The notes below the pieces were generated by a model. That model saw only the letters and a program-made list of their open reading frames with translations. It did no database searches and was not told where the DNA came from. A stretch of DNA of 55,374 nucleotides from NCBI RefSeq assembly GCF_014694375.1, contig NZ_JAAUWW010000021.1:1-55374 (forward strand), written 5' to 3'. The position numbers and the translations under genes were made by a program. Source of the stretch: Vibrio sp. S17_S38 (GTDB taxonomy: Bacteria; Pseudomonadota; Gammaproteobacteria; Enterobacterales; Vibrionaceae). This document shows, piece by piece, positions 18,036 to 27,754 of the stretch (the first letter of the stretch is position 1; each line of letters begins with the position of its first letter).

Positions 18036-19001
18036 ATGTTAATCGCGGTTGGATTACTTATTGTTGGTTTAGCATTACTTGTCTGGAGTGCTGATAAATT
18101 GGTCTATGGATCAGCGGCGGTTGCTAAAAATATGGGCATATCCCCATTAGTTATCGGCATGACCATTCTTGCAATGGGATCTTCAGCGCCAGAAATGATG
18201 GTCTCAGCAACCGCGGCTTTAGATGGAAAAACGGATACTGCAATCGGTAATGTCATTGGTTCAAACATCGCGAACATTGCCTTAATTCTCGGTATTGCCG
18301 CCCTAATTAAACCGCTATCTATAGGTTCTACAATTTTACGCCGTGAATTGCCATTGATGATGATCGTTACGGTTATTGCAGGATTTTTACTTTGGGATAA
18401 TTATTTTGGGTTTTCTGAAGGTATCATCCTAATGGTACTTTTTGTTGGCTTCATCTTAATGATGCTAAAGATCAGTAAAGAAGAAAAAAATAATAACGAC
18501 GTTCTGCTTGAGCAACAAGAATCTGAAATCCCGGATGGTGTCGATAACAAAAAAGCTATTTTCTGGGTAATTGTTGGTTTAATTCTTTTATTAATATCGT
18601 CTAAATTAGTGGTTGATAATGCCGTTATCATCGCCAAGTTTTTTGGTATGAGTGATCTTATTATTGGTTTAACCATCATTGCCATCGGAACAAGTTTACC
18701 TGAACTTGCTGCATCGATTGCGGGAGTCATGAAAGGTGAAGATGACATGGCGGTTGGTAATGTTATCGGTTCCAACATTTTTAATATTCTTGCTGTGATG
18801 GGATTACCTGGGCTAATTAACCCATCCATGATTAGCGAACATATTATGGGGCGTGATTTTTGGGTCATGCTCGGAATATCCGCTCTATTGGTACTGATGG
18901 CTCTTGGAAAATCACGCCGCATCAGCAGAATTGAAGGTGGCATATTATTTGTGTGCTTTTTAGCTTATCAGGGCTATCTGTTTTACAATGTAAGTGCATA
19001 A
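18036..19001 (+). CDS. yrbG: Calcium/sodium antiporter of the CaCA family, YrbG
   Basis: The 321-residue inner-membrane protein has about ten hydrophobic segments in two inverted halves. The two alpha repeats of the K+-independent Na+/Ca2+ exchanger family are clear: ILAMGSSAPEMMVSATAAL with GNVIGSNIANIALILG in the first half, and IAIGTSLPELAASIAGVMKG with GNVIGSNIFNILAVMG in the second. The acidic residues in SAPE and SLPE are the ion ligands. An acidic loop sits between the halves. It heads the cluster that continues with kdsD-kdsC-lptCAB, as in E. coli, although a hairpin and 183 bases separate it from kdsD here. Confidence 0.92.
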   Translation: MLIAVGLLIVGLALLVWSADKLVYGSAAVAKNMGISPLVIGMTILAMGSSAPEMMVSATAALDGKTDTAIGNVIGSNIANIALILGIAALIKPLSIGSTILRRELPLMMIVTVIAGFLLWDNYFGFSEGIILMVLFVGFILMMLKISKEEKNNNDVLLEQQESEIPDGVDNKKAIFWVIVGLILLLISSKLVVDNAVIIAKFFGMSDLIIGLTIIAIGTSLPELAASIAGVMKGEDDMAVGNVIGSNIFNILAVMGLPGLINPSMISEHIMGRDFWVMLGISALLVLMALGKSRRISRIEGGILFVCFLAYQGYLFYNVSA

Positions 19002-19050
19002 CTCAGACTCGATTTATCCAACATACTTGAAGTATCACCCTCAAGTAACA

Positions 19051-19150
19051 AAGCCTGAAACAACAAGGCTTAAAATGACAAAAAACACAAACATCAGCCG
19101 TTATTTTTATCTTATTATAAAAACGGCTGATTTCATTTTATTTCAGGCTT
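19051..19150 (+). terminator. Hairpin between yrbG and kdsD, nested in a wider inverted repeat
   Basis: ATCAGCCGTT (19093-19102) pairs perfectly with AACGGCTGAT (19122-19131), with T-rich sequence after it; this is probably the yrbG terminator. It is bracketed by a second perfect 10-base inverted repeat, AAGCCTGAAA (19051-19060) and TTTCAGGCTT (19141-19150). Confidence 0.6.
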
Positions 19151-19184
19151 GTTCCTGCTATTGGTTATTCTAGGATCATTATTT

Positions 19185-20156
19185 ATGTCGACATCATTTG
19201 ATTACTGCGCTGCTGCTAACGAAGTTCTTGCGATTGAAATAGCGGGATTAACTCAATTAACACAATACTTCGACCACAACTTTACCCAAGCTTGTGAGCT
19301 TATTTTAAATAATAGCGGCAAAGTCGTGGTTATGGGGATGGGGAAATCGGGTCACATTGGTAAAAAACTCGCAGCAACACTTGCCAGTACAGGGACTTCC
19401 GCATTTTTTGTTCATCCGGGCGAAGCTAGCCATGGTGACTTGGGTATGATCAGCTCAAATGACATCGTACTCGCCATATCAAACTCAGGTGAGTCATCAG
19501 AAATCCTTTCACTTTATCCTGTTCTACTGCGCCGAAATATCGCCATCATAAGTATGACAGGAAAACCTGAATCAAACATGGCAAAACTGGCCGATCTTCA
19601 TTTACAAATAACAGTACCAGAAGAGGCTTGCCCACTCGATTTAGCACCAACCTCAAGTACAACCGCCACTTTAGTTATGGGAGATGCACTTGCGATCGCT
19701 CTAATGAAAGCTCGTGGTTTTACTTCTGAAGATTTTGCACTATCGCATCCAGGCGGAGCGTTAGGTCGTAAATTACTATTGAAATTGTCGGATATTATGC
19801 ATGCAGGCGATACGTTACCGACCGTGCCTAAAGACGCACTTATTCGAGATGCATTACTTGAAGTCTCTCAAAAAGGCTTAGGTATGACCGCGATAGTAGA
19901 ATCCGATATGACCTTACTTGGCATATTTACCGATGGCGATTTACGTCGTCTACTTGACCAGCGTATTGATATTCATACCACCACTATTGATCAGGTAATG
20001 AATGCAAAGCCAACCGTCGCTAATCCTAATTTATTAGCAGTAGAAGGCTTAAACATTATGCAAGAGAAAAGCATTAATGGATTAATGCTATGCCAAAATG
20101 GTAAATTAGTCGGAGCATTAAACATGCACGACCTATTAAAAGCCGGAGTAATGTAA
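19185..20156 (+). CDS. kdsD: D-arabinose 5-phosphate isomerase KdsD
   Basis: Converts ribulose 5-phosphate to arabinose 5-phosphate, the first step of Kdo synthesis for the LPS core. The 323-residue protein has an N-terminal SIS domain (about residues 35-180) with VVVMGMGKSGHIGKKLAATLASTGT and SHGDLGMI, including the catalytic histidines. Two CBS domains (about 200-320) with GIFTDGDLRRLL follow. The ATG at 19185 was chosen over an upstream TTG/ATG in the frame, because it is preceded by AGGAT and matches the family N-terminus. Its stop overlaps the kdsC start by a few bases. Confidence 0.94.
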   Translation: MSTSFDYCAAANEVLAIEIAGLTQLTQYFDHNFTQACELILNNSGKVVVMGMGKSGHIGKKLAATLASTGTSAFFVHPGEASHGDLGMISSNDIVLAISNSGESSEILSLYPVLLRRNIAIISMTGKPESNMAKLADLHLQITVPEEACPLDLAPTSSTTATLVMGDALAIALMKARGFTSEDFALSHPGGALGRKLLLKLSDIMHAGDTLPTVPKDALIRDALLEVSQKGLGMTAIVESDMTLLGIFTDGDLRRLLDQRIDIHTTTIDQVMNAKPTVANPNLLAVEGLNIMQEKSINGLMLCQNGKLVGALNMHDLLKAGVM

Positions 20157-20713
20157 TGAATTCAACAACCTTAACCCCATATGGACAAGCTCCTGATGAA
20201 ATAATGGCTATTGCTAAACAAATCAAATTGCTGATTTGTGACGTCGATGGTGTCTTTTCTGATGGCTTAGTTTATATGGGAAATCAAGGTGAAGAATTCA
20301 AAACATTCCATACACGCGATGGTTACGGCGTAAAGTCATTAATGCAAACTGGCATCCATATCGCGATTATTACGGGTAGACAATCTCAAATTGTTGAAAA
20401 CCGCATGCAAGCACTTGGCATTAAGCTGATTTATCAAGGGCAAGATAACAAATTGCTAGCTTATCAAGATATTATGGAGAAGCTTGACGTTACACCAAGT
20501 CAGGTAGGTTATATTGGTGATGACCTCATTGATTGGCCCGTGATGGAAAAAGTTGCACTAAAAGTCTGCGTAGCTGATGGACATCCTTTATTACTACAAC
20601 GAGCCAATTATGTAACCCATATTCGAGGTGGACATGGTGCGGTACGTGAAGTCTGCGACCTTATCTTACAAGCAAGAAATGAGCTAGAAACCTACCAAGG
20701 ACAAAGTATATGA
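20156..20713 (+). CDS. kdsC: 3-deoxy-manno-octulosonate-8-phosphatase KdsC
   Basis: The 185-residue HAD-family phosphatase releases phosphate from Kdo-8-phosphate. The nucleophile motif is CDVDGVFSDG near residue 31, the second motif is IITGRQS near residue 70, and the Mg2+-binding motif is GYIGDDLIDWPVM near residue 120. The small C1-type HAD tetramer lacks a cap domain, which is in line with the length. It is fully within the kdsD-kdsC-lptC-lptA-lptB cluster, overlapping both neighbours by a few bases. Confidence 0.94.
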   Translation: MNSTTLTPYGQAPDEIMAIAKQIKLLICDVDGVFSDGLVYMGNQGEEFKTFHTRDGYGVKSLMQTGIHIAIITGRQSQIVENRMQALGIKLIYQGQDNKLLAYQDIMEKLDVTPSQVGYIGDDLIDWPVMEKVALKVCVADGHPLLLQRANYVTHIRGGHGAVREVCDLILQARNELETYQGQSI

Positions 20714-21273
20714 GTTTTGCTCGGCTGATGTATTTTTTACTGTTTTTAATCGCTTGTGGTTCTGGCTATTATTTGTATGAAAAATCCACGGACAAGTCCC
20801 ATCAAATTGTATTAGATAAAGAGCATCCAATGTTTACCGGCATTGATTTAAACTCGGTAAAATACACCATTGAAGGGCTCCGAGATTATAATATTTATGC
20901 AGTTTCGCTTGAAAACTACGCTCAAACAGGCGATACCGTATTTGATAAGCCCGTCCTAACCATTTATCAGCAAGGTAATATCGTAGAATGGGTGGTAAAC
21001 TCAGACACTGCTGTATTAGACAAAGATCATCTACTCACGTTGACGGGGAATGTTGTAGCGACAAACCATCTGCCCGATCCTAGTTTTAATACTTTAAATA
21101 CCGATAAGATGCTGATTCATCTAAAAAGCAAAGATTTTTCTACCGATAAAAAAGTCATTATGGTAGGCCCACAATTTACCAATAGTGGCAATGCATTAGA
21201 AGGTAACTTCAGTACCAATGTTGCCACACTATTTAATCAAGTACAGGGTAAGTATGAAACTCTCACACCTTAG
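20710..21273 (+). CDS. lptC: LPS export protein LptC
   Basis: The 187-residue inner-membrane protein has one N-terminal transmembrane helix (about residues 5-22, MYFLLFLIACGSGYYLY) and a periplasmic beta-jellyroll that receives LPS from LptFG and passes it to LptA. The typical strands GIDLNSVKYTIEG, VEWVVNSDTAVLDKDHLLTLTGNVV and KVIMVGPQFTNSGNALEGNFS can be seen (each named by its ends). It overlaps kdsC by four bases and lptA by 20 bases, so translation is tightly coupled. Confidence 0.9.
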   Translation: MSFARLMYFLLFLIACGSGYYLYEKSTDKSHQIVLDKEHPMFTGIDLNSVKYTIEGLRDYNIYAVSLENYAQTGDTVFDKPVLTIYQQGNIVEWVVNSDTAVLDKDHLLTLTGNVVATNHLPDPSFNTLNTDKMLIHLKSKDFSTDKKVIMVGPQFTNSGNALEGNFSTNVATLFNQVQGKYETLTP

Positions 21274-21751
21274 TCTATTTATATGCTTATTAGCACCAAC
21301 GGCCTCTTGGGCGCTCACTAGTGACCAGAAACAACCGATTTATATCAATTCTGATAGTCAGCATCTTGATATGAAAACCAATAAGGTTACTTTTACTGGT
21401 AATGTTAAATTGACCCAAGGCAGTATTCATTTAACGGCTGATAAACTGATTGTCATCCGTAATGCTAAAACTCAACAACTACAAGAAATGCAAGGCTACG
21501 GTAAACCGGCCCATTTTTCGCAAAAAAGCGATGAAGGTAAATTATTAAAAGGGCAAGCCAACACCTTAGTTTATAACGTTCATACTGATAAATTAATCAT
21601 GACGACTAATGCTGAATTGCATCAAGATGATAGCGTAATTAAAGGTAAGATTATTACTTATCAAATTGGCACTCAAAACCTAGAAGCCAACAGTGGTGAC
21701 GGGCAACGAGTCTCGACGGTTTTGCAACCAGAACAATTGGATAAAAAATAA
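21254..21751 (+). CDS. lptA: LPS-transport periplasmic bridge protein LptA
   Basis: The 165-residue periplasmic protein polymerises its jellyroll fold to bridge LptC and the outer-membrane LptD. A signal peptide is evident ([20 protein letters not shown], cut before LTSDQ). The mature part contains the OstA/LptA pattern [26 protein letters not shown] (given by its ends), followed by [12 protein letters not shown] and repeated strands. The ATG at 21254 was chosen rather than the upstream frame start at 21218, because only this one gives a proper signal peptide. It ends one base before the lptB ATG. Confidence 0.92.
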   Translation: MKLSHLSLFICLLAPTASWALTSDQKQPIYINSDSQHLDMKTNKVTFTGNVKLTQGSIHLTADKLIVIRNAKTQQLQEMQGYGKPAHFSQKSDEGKLLKGQANTLVYNVHTDKLIMTTNAELHQDDSVIKGKIITYQIGTQNLEANSGDGQRVSTVLQPEQLDKK

Positions 21752-21752
21752 T

Positions 21753-22478
21753 ATGGCAATACTAAAAGCAGAAAAACTAGCTAAAACCTATGGCAGCCGA
21801 AAAGTGGTCAGCGATGTGGGTTTAGAAGTGGAATCTGGCCAAATAGTTGGCTTATTAGGCCCAAATGGTGCGGGTAAAACAACGTCCTTTTATATGATTG
21901 TTGGCTTGGTGTCTCGTGACGAAGGCATGATCAGCATTGATGGTGAAGACATTAGCATTTTACCTATGCATCAACGATCTCGTATGGGGATTGGCTATCT
22001 GCCACAAGAGGCATCTATTTTTCGCAAATTATCGGTAGAAGATAATATATTTGCAGTCCTGCAAACTCGTGATGAATTAACCCGAGAAGAAAAACAAGAT
22101 AGACTTGAAGAATTGTTAAATGAATTTAGCATTCAACATATTCGTAAAAGTGCGGGAATGGCACTATCTGGTGGTGAACGTCGTCGAGTAGAAATTGCCC
22201 GAGCTCTTGCCGCTAATCCTAAATTTATTTTATTAGATGAACCATTCGCAGGCGTTGACCCTATTTCGGTTATTGATATAAAAAAAATCATTCAGCACTT
22301 ACGTGACCGTGGTTTAGGTGTACTCATAACTGATCATAATGTACGAGAAACGTTAGACGTTTGTGAGCATGCTTACATCGTTAGCCAGGGTCACCTAATT
22401 GCGAATGGTACACCAGAAGAAGTGCTCAATAATGAGCAGGTGAAAAAAGTATATTTGGGTGAAGATTTCCGTTTATAA
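21753..22478 (+). CDS. lptB: LPS export ABC ATPase LptB
   Basis: The 241-residue ATPase drives LPS extraction from the inner membrane with LptF and LptG, which are not in this window. Walker [10 protein letters not shown] near residue 37, Q-loop [10 protein letters not shown], signature LSGGERRR, Walker [14 protein letters not shown] and the switch histidine in [12 protein letters not shown] are all intact. The start at 21753 (MAILKAEKL) was chosen. The open frame extends upstream into lptA, but those residues have no family similarity. It is the last gene before a 221-base gap leading to rpoN. Confidence 0.96.
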   Translation: MAILKAEKLAKTYGSRKVVSDVGLEVESGQIVGLLGPNGAGKTTSFYMIVGLVSRDEGMISIDGEDISILPMHQRSRMGIGYLPQEASIFRKLSVEDNIFAVLQTRDELTREEKQDRLEELLNEFSIQHIRKSAGMALSGGERRRVEIARALAANPKFILLDEPFAGVDPISVIDIKKIIQHLRDRGLGVLITDHNVRETLDVCEHAYIVSQGHLIANGTPEEVLNNEQVKKVYLGEDFRL

Positions 22479-22699
22479 CCTAAATGAACATACTGAAATA
22501 ACAACCTATGTATCAAATTGAACAGGCTAAGGAATAGCATCAGTTGATTCATAGATAGATCAAGAAAATTGCTCAATAGAGACAAATTAGTCTAACAAAA
22601 AAGAAGCCAAGCAAACTCATCGATTCACGTATTGCTTAACACTGAACACCACTTAAAAATACAGAATAGGGATATTCTTATTAAGGCGCTGGATATTGT

Positions 22700-24154
22700 A
22701 TGAAGTCTTCATTACAGCTTAAATTTGGTCAAAGTCTCACCATGACACCACAATTGCAACAGGCGATCCGTCTCTTACAATTGTCAACACTCGATCTCCA
22801 ACAAGAAATTCAAGAAGCCTTAGACTCAAATCCACTACTTGAAGTAGAAGAAGCGGTTGAAGAGCGAAATGATGAAGATAATGATCCATCCTCGGAAAGT
22901 GAATACACCTCAACGCAAGATAAAGAACTCACAGACAGTTCAGAGCATATAGAGCAATCTAATATTAGTGACGATCTTGCTATTGATGCAAGCTGGGAAG
23001 ATGTTTACAGCTCCAATACCGGCAGCACTGGTATAAGCGTCGAATCTGAACTGCCAATCTATCAAGGTGAAACCACTCAAACATTACAAGATTACCTCGC
23101 TTGGCAGCTTGAACTCACTCCATTCTCAGATACTGACAGAACCATTGCTCACGCGATTCTTGATGGATTAGATGAGTATGGCTATCTCACCGAATCACTT
23201 GACGATATCCAACAAAGTTTAGGCAACATTGAGATTGAAATCGATGAAATAATAGCGGTTTTAAAACGCATTCAGCAATTTGATCCTCTTGGTGTCGCAT
23301 CGCGTAATTTGCAAGAATGTTTATTGTTACAACTCAAAATTTACCCAGAAGAGACTCCATGGTTAAATGAAGCACGAATGATTCTTGAGCAGCATATTGA
23401 TCTGTTAGGTAATCGTGATTACAAACTAATCAGTCGAAAGACAAAGCTAAAAGAAGAAGAATTAGCGCAAATATTACAGTTAATTCAACAACTCGATCCT
23501 CGTCCTGGCAATAGTATTACTACGGATGATACAGAATATGTGATTCCCGATGTTTCAGTATTTAAAGAAAAAGGGAAATGGTCCGTTTCGATCAATCCAG
23601 ACAGTGTTCCGCGCTTAAAGGTTAATCAGCAATACGCAGCAATGGGAAAAGGCAATAGTGCGGATAGCCAATATATTCGCTCCCATGTTCAAGAAGCAAA
23701 GTGGTTAATCAAAAGCTTAGAAAGCAGAAATGAGACTTTACTCAAAGTGGCAAGATGTATAGTTGAGCATCAGCAGAACTTCTTTGAATATGGTGAAGAA
23801 GCCATGAAACCAATGGTTCTGAATGATATTGCTCTCGACGTAGATATGCATGAATCTACAATTTCTCGAGTTACAACACAAAAATATATGCATACTCCAA
23901 GAGGTATCTTCGAATTAAAGTACTTCTTTTCAAGTCATGTGAGTACCGATGTAGGTGGTGAATGTTCATCAACGGCAATTCGAGCATTAATCAAAAAATT
24001 AGTTGCCGAAGAAGACAGCAAAAAACCGCTAAGTGATAATAAAATTGCTACACTTTTAGTAGCACAAGGTATTCAAGTTGCACGTAGAACCGTCGCTAAA
24101 TACCGAGAGTCATTAAACATTGCACCTTCTAGTCAACGAAAGCGCCTGCTGTAA
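22700..24154 (+). CDS. rpoN: RNA polymerase sigma-54 factor RpoN
   Basis: The 484-residue alternative sigma factor reads -24/-12 promoters and needs bacterial enhancer-binding proteins. Region I (residues 1-50) has the Q- and L-rich pattern [23 protein letters not shown]. Region II (about 55-120) is acidic. Region III holds the core-binding domain ([26 protein letters not shown]) and the helix-turn-helix. The RpoN box appears as [10 protein letters not shown] close to the C-terminus. In vibrios it controls flagella, nitrogen use and, in several species, biofilm and type VI secretion. It begins the sub-cluster rpoN-hpf-ptsN-rapZ-npr. Confidence 0.96.
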   Translation: MKSSLQLKFGQSLTMTPQLQQAIRLLQLSTLDLQQEIQEALDSNPLLEVEEAVEERNDEDNDPSSESEYTSTQDKELTDSSEHIEQSNISDDLAIDASWEDVYSSNTGSTGISVESELPIYQGETTQTLQDYLAWQLELTPFSDTDRTIAHAILDGLDEYGYLTESLDDIQQSLGNIEIEIDEIIAVLKRIQQFDPLGVASRNLQECLLLQLKIYPEETPWLNEARMILEQHIDLLGNRDYKLISRKTKLKEEELAQILQLIQQLDPRPGNSITTDDTEYVIPDVSVFKEKGKWSVSINPDSVPRLKVNQQYAAMGKGNSADSQYIRSHVQEAKWLIKSLESRNETLLKVARCIVEHQQNFFEYGEEAMKPMVLNDIALDVDMHESTISRVTTQKYMHTPRGIFELKYFFSSHVSTDVGGECSSTAIRALIKKLVAEEDSKKPLSDNKIATLLVAQGIQVARRTVAKYRESLNIAPSSQRKRLL

Positions 24155-24179
24155 TTCGGCACATGAAAAGGAAAAGTCT

Positions 24180-24467
24180 ATGCAAATAAATATTACGGGG
24201 CACCATGTAGAACTTACCGATGCTTTGAATGAATATGTGAACACTAAATTCCAAAAGCTAGAACGATTCTTTGAACATATCAACAGTACCCACGTTGTAT
24301 TGCGGGTTGAAAAGTTACAACAAATAGCGGAAGCGACCTTACACGTCAATAATGGAGAAATCCACGCATCCTCGCAAAACGAAAATATGTATGCTTCAAT
24401 AGACGATCTAATTGATAAACTGACTCGTCAGTTGAGTAAACACAAAGAGAAACTAAGTAGCCATTAA
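24180..24467 (+). CDS. hpf: Ribosome hibernation promoting factor HPF (short form)
   Basis: The 95-residue protein binds the 30S subunit in stationary phase and promotes formation of 100S dimers. The short-HPF pattern is MQINITGHHVELTDALNEYV at the start, KFQKLERFFEHIN, then LRVEKLQQIAEATLHVNNGEIHAS, and the C-terminal ASIDDLIDKLTRQLSKHKEK with its basic helix. It lacks the C-terminal dimerisation domain of long HPF. The ATG at 24180 follows AAAAGGAAAAG, a good ribosome binding site, and replaces an upstream in-frame start inside rpoN. It is the classic neighbour of rpoN. Confidence 0.95.
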   Translation: MQINITGHHVELTDALNEYVNTKFQKLERFFEHINSTHVVLRVEKLQQIAEATLHVNNGEIHASSQNENMYASIDDLIDKLTRQLSKHKEKLSSH

Positions 24468-24469
24468 CT

Positions 24470-24916
24470 ATGCAATTAAATGAAGTACTTTCTCTGGACT
24501 GCACCAAAAGCGCAGTCCAGTGTACCAGCAAAAAACGCGCCTTAGAGATCATCAGTGAGCTTGCAGCTATGCACAGTGGTTTAGATTCAACCCAGCTGTT
24601 TGAATGTATGCTCAATCGTGAAAAAGTAGGCACTACCGGTATTGGGAATGGTATTGCAATTCCTCACGGACGCATCCTAGACAGTGATAAAGCGATTGCC
24701 ATTTTACTCCAATGTGAACAACCAATTGACTTTAGTTCGATAGATAACCGTCCCGTTGATATTCTTTTTGCTTTATTAGTACCAGATGCTCAATGTAAAA
24801 CACACTTGAAAACATTGGCATTAATGGCTGAAAAGCTTAACGATAAAGCTACATTGAAGCAGCTCCGAAGTGCTACATCTGATCAAGACTTGTATGACAT
24901 TATGACTCAAGGCTAA
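24470..24916 (+). CDS. ptsN: Nitrogen-related PTS EIIA component PtsN
   Basis: The 148-residue EIIA-Ntr protein accepts phosphate from NPr and regulates potassium uptake, sigma-54-linked functions and envelope stress through its phosphorylation state. The phospho-accepting histidine lies in [12 protein letters not shown] near residue 65. The fold also shows [14 protein letters not shown] and [24 protein letters not shown]. It is only two bases after hpf, and rapZ follows after two bases, so the three are clearly in one operon. Confidence 0.94.
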   Translation: MQLNEVLSLDCTKSAVQCTSKKRALEIISELAAMHSGLDSTQLFECMLNREKVGTTGIGNGIAIPHGRILDSDKAIAILLQCEQPIDFSSIDNRPVDILFALLVPDAQCKTHLKTLALMAEKLNDKATLKQLRSATSDQDLYDIMTQG

Positions 24917-24918
24917 CC

Positions 24919-25812
24919 ATGACAACCCCATTAAATAATATGCGTATTATCATTGTCAGTGGTCAATCTGGTGCAGGGAAAAGTGTTGCCCTACGAGTAT
25001 TAGAAGACTTAGGGTACTACTGTGTCGATAACTTACCGGTCAATTTACTTGATGACTTTGTCGCATCAGTCCAGTCGACTCAAAAAAACGGTAGCCAACA
25101 AAATGTTGCCGTCAGTATTGATATTCGCAACCTGCCACAAGATCCCACTCTCGTATCAACAACCTTACAGCAGCTTAAGCAAACTCATGATGTAAATGTA
25201 CTATTTCTTGATGCAGATGAAAGCACGTTGCTTAAGCGATACAGTGAAACAAGACGAATCCATCCTTTATCAATGATGGGTGAAAAACGATCTTTAGAGC
25301 AAGCGATTGAATTAGAAAAAAACCTACTACTTAATTTAAAAGAAGAAGCTGACCTTGTATTAGACAGCAGCAACCTTTCTCTACATGAGCTCAGCGAAAC
25401 GGTGAGAATTCGAGTACAAGGCCGAGAATCTAAAGATCTGGTCATGGTATTTGAGTCTTTTGGCTTTAAGTATGGTTTACCCAATGATGCCGATTATGTC
25501 TTTGATGTACGATTCTTACCTAATCCACATTGGATACCAGAGTTACGGCCTTTAACAGGGCTTGATCAACCTATTATTGATTTCCTCGACACTCAATCTG
25601 CAGTGATAGAACTCCATAACAGTATCGAACAATTTATTAGCCAGTGGCTGCCTTTATTAGAGAAAAACAATCGCAGCTATTTAACCGTTGCTATTGGCTG
25701 TACAGGTGGGAAACATCGCTCAGTCTATATAACTCAAAAACTAGCCGAGCACTTCAAAGCACTGGGTCATCAAGTTCAAATTCGCCATGCATCACTTGAG
25801 AAGAATAAATGA
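24919..25812 (+). CDS. rapZ: RNase adaptor protein RapZ
   Basis: The 297-residue RNA-binding protein guides RNase E to the small RNA GlmZ and so adjusts glucosamine-6-phosphate synthase in enterobacteria. Walker [10 protein letters not shown] near residue 15 and the Walker-B-like region VLFLDADE lie in the N-terminal kinase-like domain. The C-terminal domain has the conserved [12 protein letters not shown] and [21 protein letters not shown] blocks that form the RNA- and metabolite-binding site. It overlaps the npr start by four bases. Confidence 0.95.
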   Translation: MTTPLNNMRIIIVSGQSGAGKSVALRVLEDLGYYCVDNLPVNLLDDFVASVQSTQKNGSQQNVAVSIDIRNLPQDPTLVSTTLQQLKQTHDVNVLFLDADESTLLKRYSETRRIHPLSMMGEKRSLEQAIELEKNLLLNLKEEADLVLDSSNLSLHELSETVRIRVQGRESKDLVMVFESFGFKYGLPNDADYVFDVRFLPNPHWIPELRPLTGLDQPIIDFLDTQSAVIELHNSIEQFISQWLPLLEKNNRSYLTVAIGCTGGKHRSVYITQKLAEHFKALGHQVQIRHASLEKNK

Positions 25813-26144
25813 ATCAGCCCAATGAAAGTAATAGTACCGAAAACTCGTCCGTTATAAATCAAGATAAAAAAGAACATTGCAGCCAAACCGTATTAATTCA
25901 AAATCGATTAGGTTTACATGCTCGCGCGGCAATCAAGCTTGTCGAATTAGCGCAAAGTTTTGATGCACAAGTAACAATCAGCAATGGCGACAAAGAAGTG
26001 ATTGCCGATGGTGTTATGGGCTTATTATTGCTCGAATCGTCTCAAGGCCAACATGTCACCATTCAAGCGAAAGGTACACAAGCATCGCAAGCGCTTACTG
26101 CTGTATGTGCATTAATTGAACAAAAATTCGACGAAGAAGAATAA
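25809..26144 (+). CDS. ptsO: Phosphocarrier protein NPr of the nitrogen PTS
   Basis: The 111-residue HPr paralogue transfers phosphate from EI-Ntr (PtsP) to PtsN. The active histidine is in [16 protein letters not shown]. The fold continues with [26 protein letters not shown], which holds the usual serine region, and a C-terminal helix. The N-terminal ~28 residues (rich in N, S, K and E) are an extension relative to the usual 90-residue NPr and have no clear function. The ATG at 25809 overlaps rapZ, and later starts in the frame are possible. Confidence 0.9.
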   Translation: MNQPNESNSTENSSVINQDKKEHCSQTVLIQNRLGLHARAAIKLVELAQSFDAQVTISNGDKEVIADGVMGLLLLESSQGQHVTIQAKGTQASQALTAVCALIEQKFDEEE

Positions 26145-26240
26145 TCACCTCTAATAATACCTATTTGTTATTAATTTTTTAGCCTAACGGCAGGAAAGAA
26201 ATGACAATTTATCCATAATTACGCTAAGATTCAGCGCACA

Positions 26241-26262
26241 AGTAACCGACTATCTGGTTACT
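26241..26262 (+). promoter_or_regulatory. Hairpin in the mgtE 5' leader
   Basis: AGTAACC and GGTTACT form a perfect 7-bp stem with an 8-base loop, ending 33 bases before the mgtE start. No run of T follows, so it is not a terminator. It could be an mRNA leader structure or an operator; nothing resembling a known magnesium riboswitch was recognised. Confidence 0.35.
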
Positions 26263-26295
26263 CATCCCCCACTATTTTTCGTTCTGGAGGCGAGT

Positions 26296-27666
26296 ATGGC
26301 TGAACAATTAGAGTTTGAACTCACCCATCAAACCCTCCAAGAAGTCAGTGAAGCGATCGAAGAAGGTCGTTTTGTCCATGTCCGCCGTCAACTTCAGGAC
26401 ATGGAACCAGAAGATATAGCTCATCTTCTTGAAGCTTCCCCACATAAAAGCCGTGACGTGTTATGGCAACTTACCGATCCTGAAGATTATGGTGAGATCC
26501 TAGACGAACTATCGGAAGACATCAAAGACAACATCGTATCCAAAATGGCGCCAGAAAAGCTGGCTGAAGCCACAGAAGGCATGGATACCGATGATGTCGC
26601 TTACGTTCTACGTAGTTTACCCGATGATGTCTCTCGCGAAGTCCTTGACCAAATGGACATTGCGGATCGTCAACGTGTGGAAACCGCATTATCCTATTCA
26701 GAGGATTCTGCTGGTGCTCTAATGAACACCGATGTTATTACGATTCGTAGTGACGTCGATGTCGATGTGGTTCTACGCTATTTGCGCATGAAAGGCGATT
26801 TGCCAGAAAATACCGATGCTTTGTACGTCATTGATAGTGATAATAAACTTACTGGCCATTTATCATTAACCAGCCTTATTACCGCCCAAACCGATACATC
26901 CATTGTCGCTTTAATGGAAGATGCCGATGAAGCTATTTCCGTTGAAACCAGCGCCACTGATATTGCGAGCTTATTTGAACGTCGTAATTGGGTTTCGGCA
27001 CCAGTAGTCAATGCTGAAGGTCACCTTGTTGGTCGTATCACCATCGATGATGTGGTTGATATTATTCGTGAAGACGCCGAACACTCAATGATGAGTATGG
27101 CAGGTCTTGATGATGATGAAGATACCTTTGCCCCTGTTGTTAAATCGGTACGTCGTCGTAGCGTTTGGTTAGGAGCGAATGTTTTAGCTGCTTTAGCTGC
27201 CGCTTCTGTATCCAACATGTTTGAAGGCACACTCGCTCAAATGGCTTCCGTTGCGGTATTAATGACTATCGTACCGTCAATGGGTGGTGTCGCGGGCAAT
27301 CAAACTGTTGCTCTGGTTATTCGCGGCTTAGCACTTGGGCACATTGGTAGCACTAACCAACGGTCCTTATTATTCAAAGAAGCTTCCATAGGCTTACTCA
27401 ACGGTATCCTTTGGGCGTTAATTATTGGTGCTATTGTTGTTTTCTGGAAAGGAAGCTTAGTCTTAGGCTTAATCATGTCAGCGGCAATGCTAGCCAATTT
27501 ATTGGCCGCAGGTATTGCAGGGGTGAGTATTCCGATTTTACTGAAAAGAATGAATATCGATCCAGCTCTCGCAGGAGGAATGGCACTAACAACCGTAACG
27601 GATATGGTTGGTTTATCGGCATTCTTAGGGTTAGCCAGCTTGATGATTAAGCTAAACTTGATATAA
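26296..27666 (+). CDS. mgtE: Magnesium channel MgtE
   Basis: The 456-residue dimeric Mg2+ channel has an N-terminal MgtE superhelical domain (about residues 20-130) with repeated LxxLxxEDxA-like phrases. Two CBS domains follow (about 135-260, MNTDVITIRSDVDV and APVVNAEGHLVGRITIDDVVDII), then the plug helix and about five transmembrane segments (285-455). The pore region contains GNQTVALVIRGLALG and the Mg2+-site TTVTDMVGLSAFLGLA. Mg2+ binding to the cytoplasmic domains closes the channel. Ribosome binding site GGAGG lies eight bases before the ATG. It is convergent with pmbA, with an elaborate hairpin between them. Confidence 0.95.
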   Translation: MAEQLEFELTHQTLQEVSEAIEEGRFVHVRRQLQDMEPEDIAHLLEASPHKSRDVLWQLTDPEDYGEILDELSEDIKDNIVSKMAPEKLAEATEGMDTDDVAYVLRSLPDDVSREVLDQMDIADRQRVETALSYSEDSAGALMNTDVITIRSDVDVDVVLRYLRMKGDLPENTDALYVIDSDNKLTGHLSLTSLITAQTDTSIVALMEDADEAISVETSATDIASLFERRNWVSAPVVNAEGHLVGRITIDDVVDIIREDAEHSMMSMAGLDDDEDTFAPVVKSVRRRSVWLGANVLAALAAASVSNMFEGTLAQMASVAVLMTIVPSMGGVAGNQTVALVIRGLALGHIGSTNQRSLLFKEASIGLLNGILWALIIGAIVVFWKGSLVLGLIMSAAMLANLLAAGIAGVSIPILLKRMNIDPALAGGMALTTVTDMVGLSAFLGLASLMIKLNLI

Positions 27667-27678
27667 AAAAGAACCAAG

Positions 27679-27754
27679 ACTCTGGCTCCTAAAACTGAAT
27701 AGATTAAAGCAAAAGCACTCTCGCTTTTGCTTTATCGCTTTTCGGAGCCAGAGT
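27679..27754. terminator. Nested double hairpin between mgtE and pmbA
   Basis: An outer perfect 11-bp stem, ACTCTGGCTCC (27679-27689) with GGAGCCAGAGT (27744-27754), encloses an inner perfect 12-bp stem, TAAAGCAAAAGC (27705-27716) with GCTTTTGCTTTA (27723-27734), around a 6-base loop. It sits between two converging genes, so it probably terminates one or both. No long T run follows the outer stem. Confidence 0.6.

Noticed and set aside
18401..18943. Long minus-strand open frame opposite yrbG
   Set aside because: It is a shadow of yrbG with no ribosome binding site or protein-like composition.
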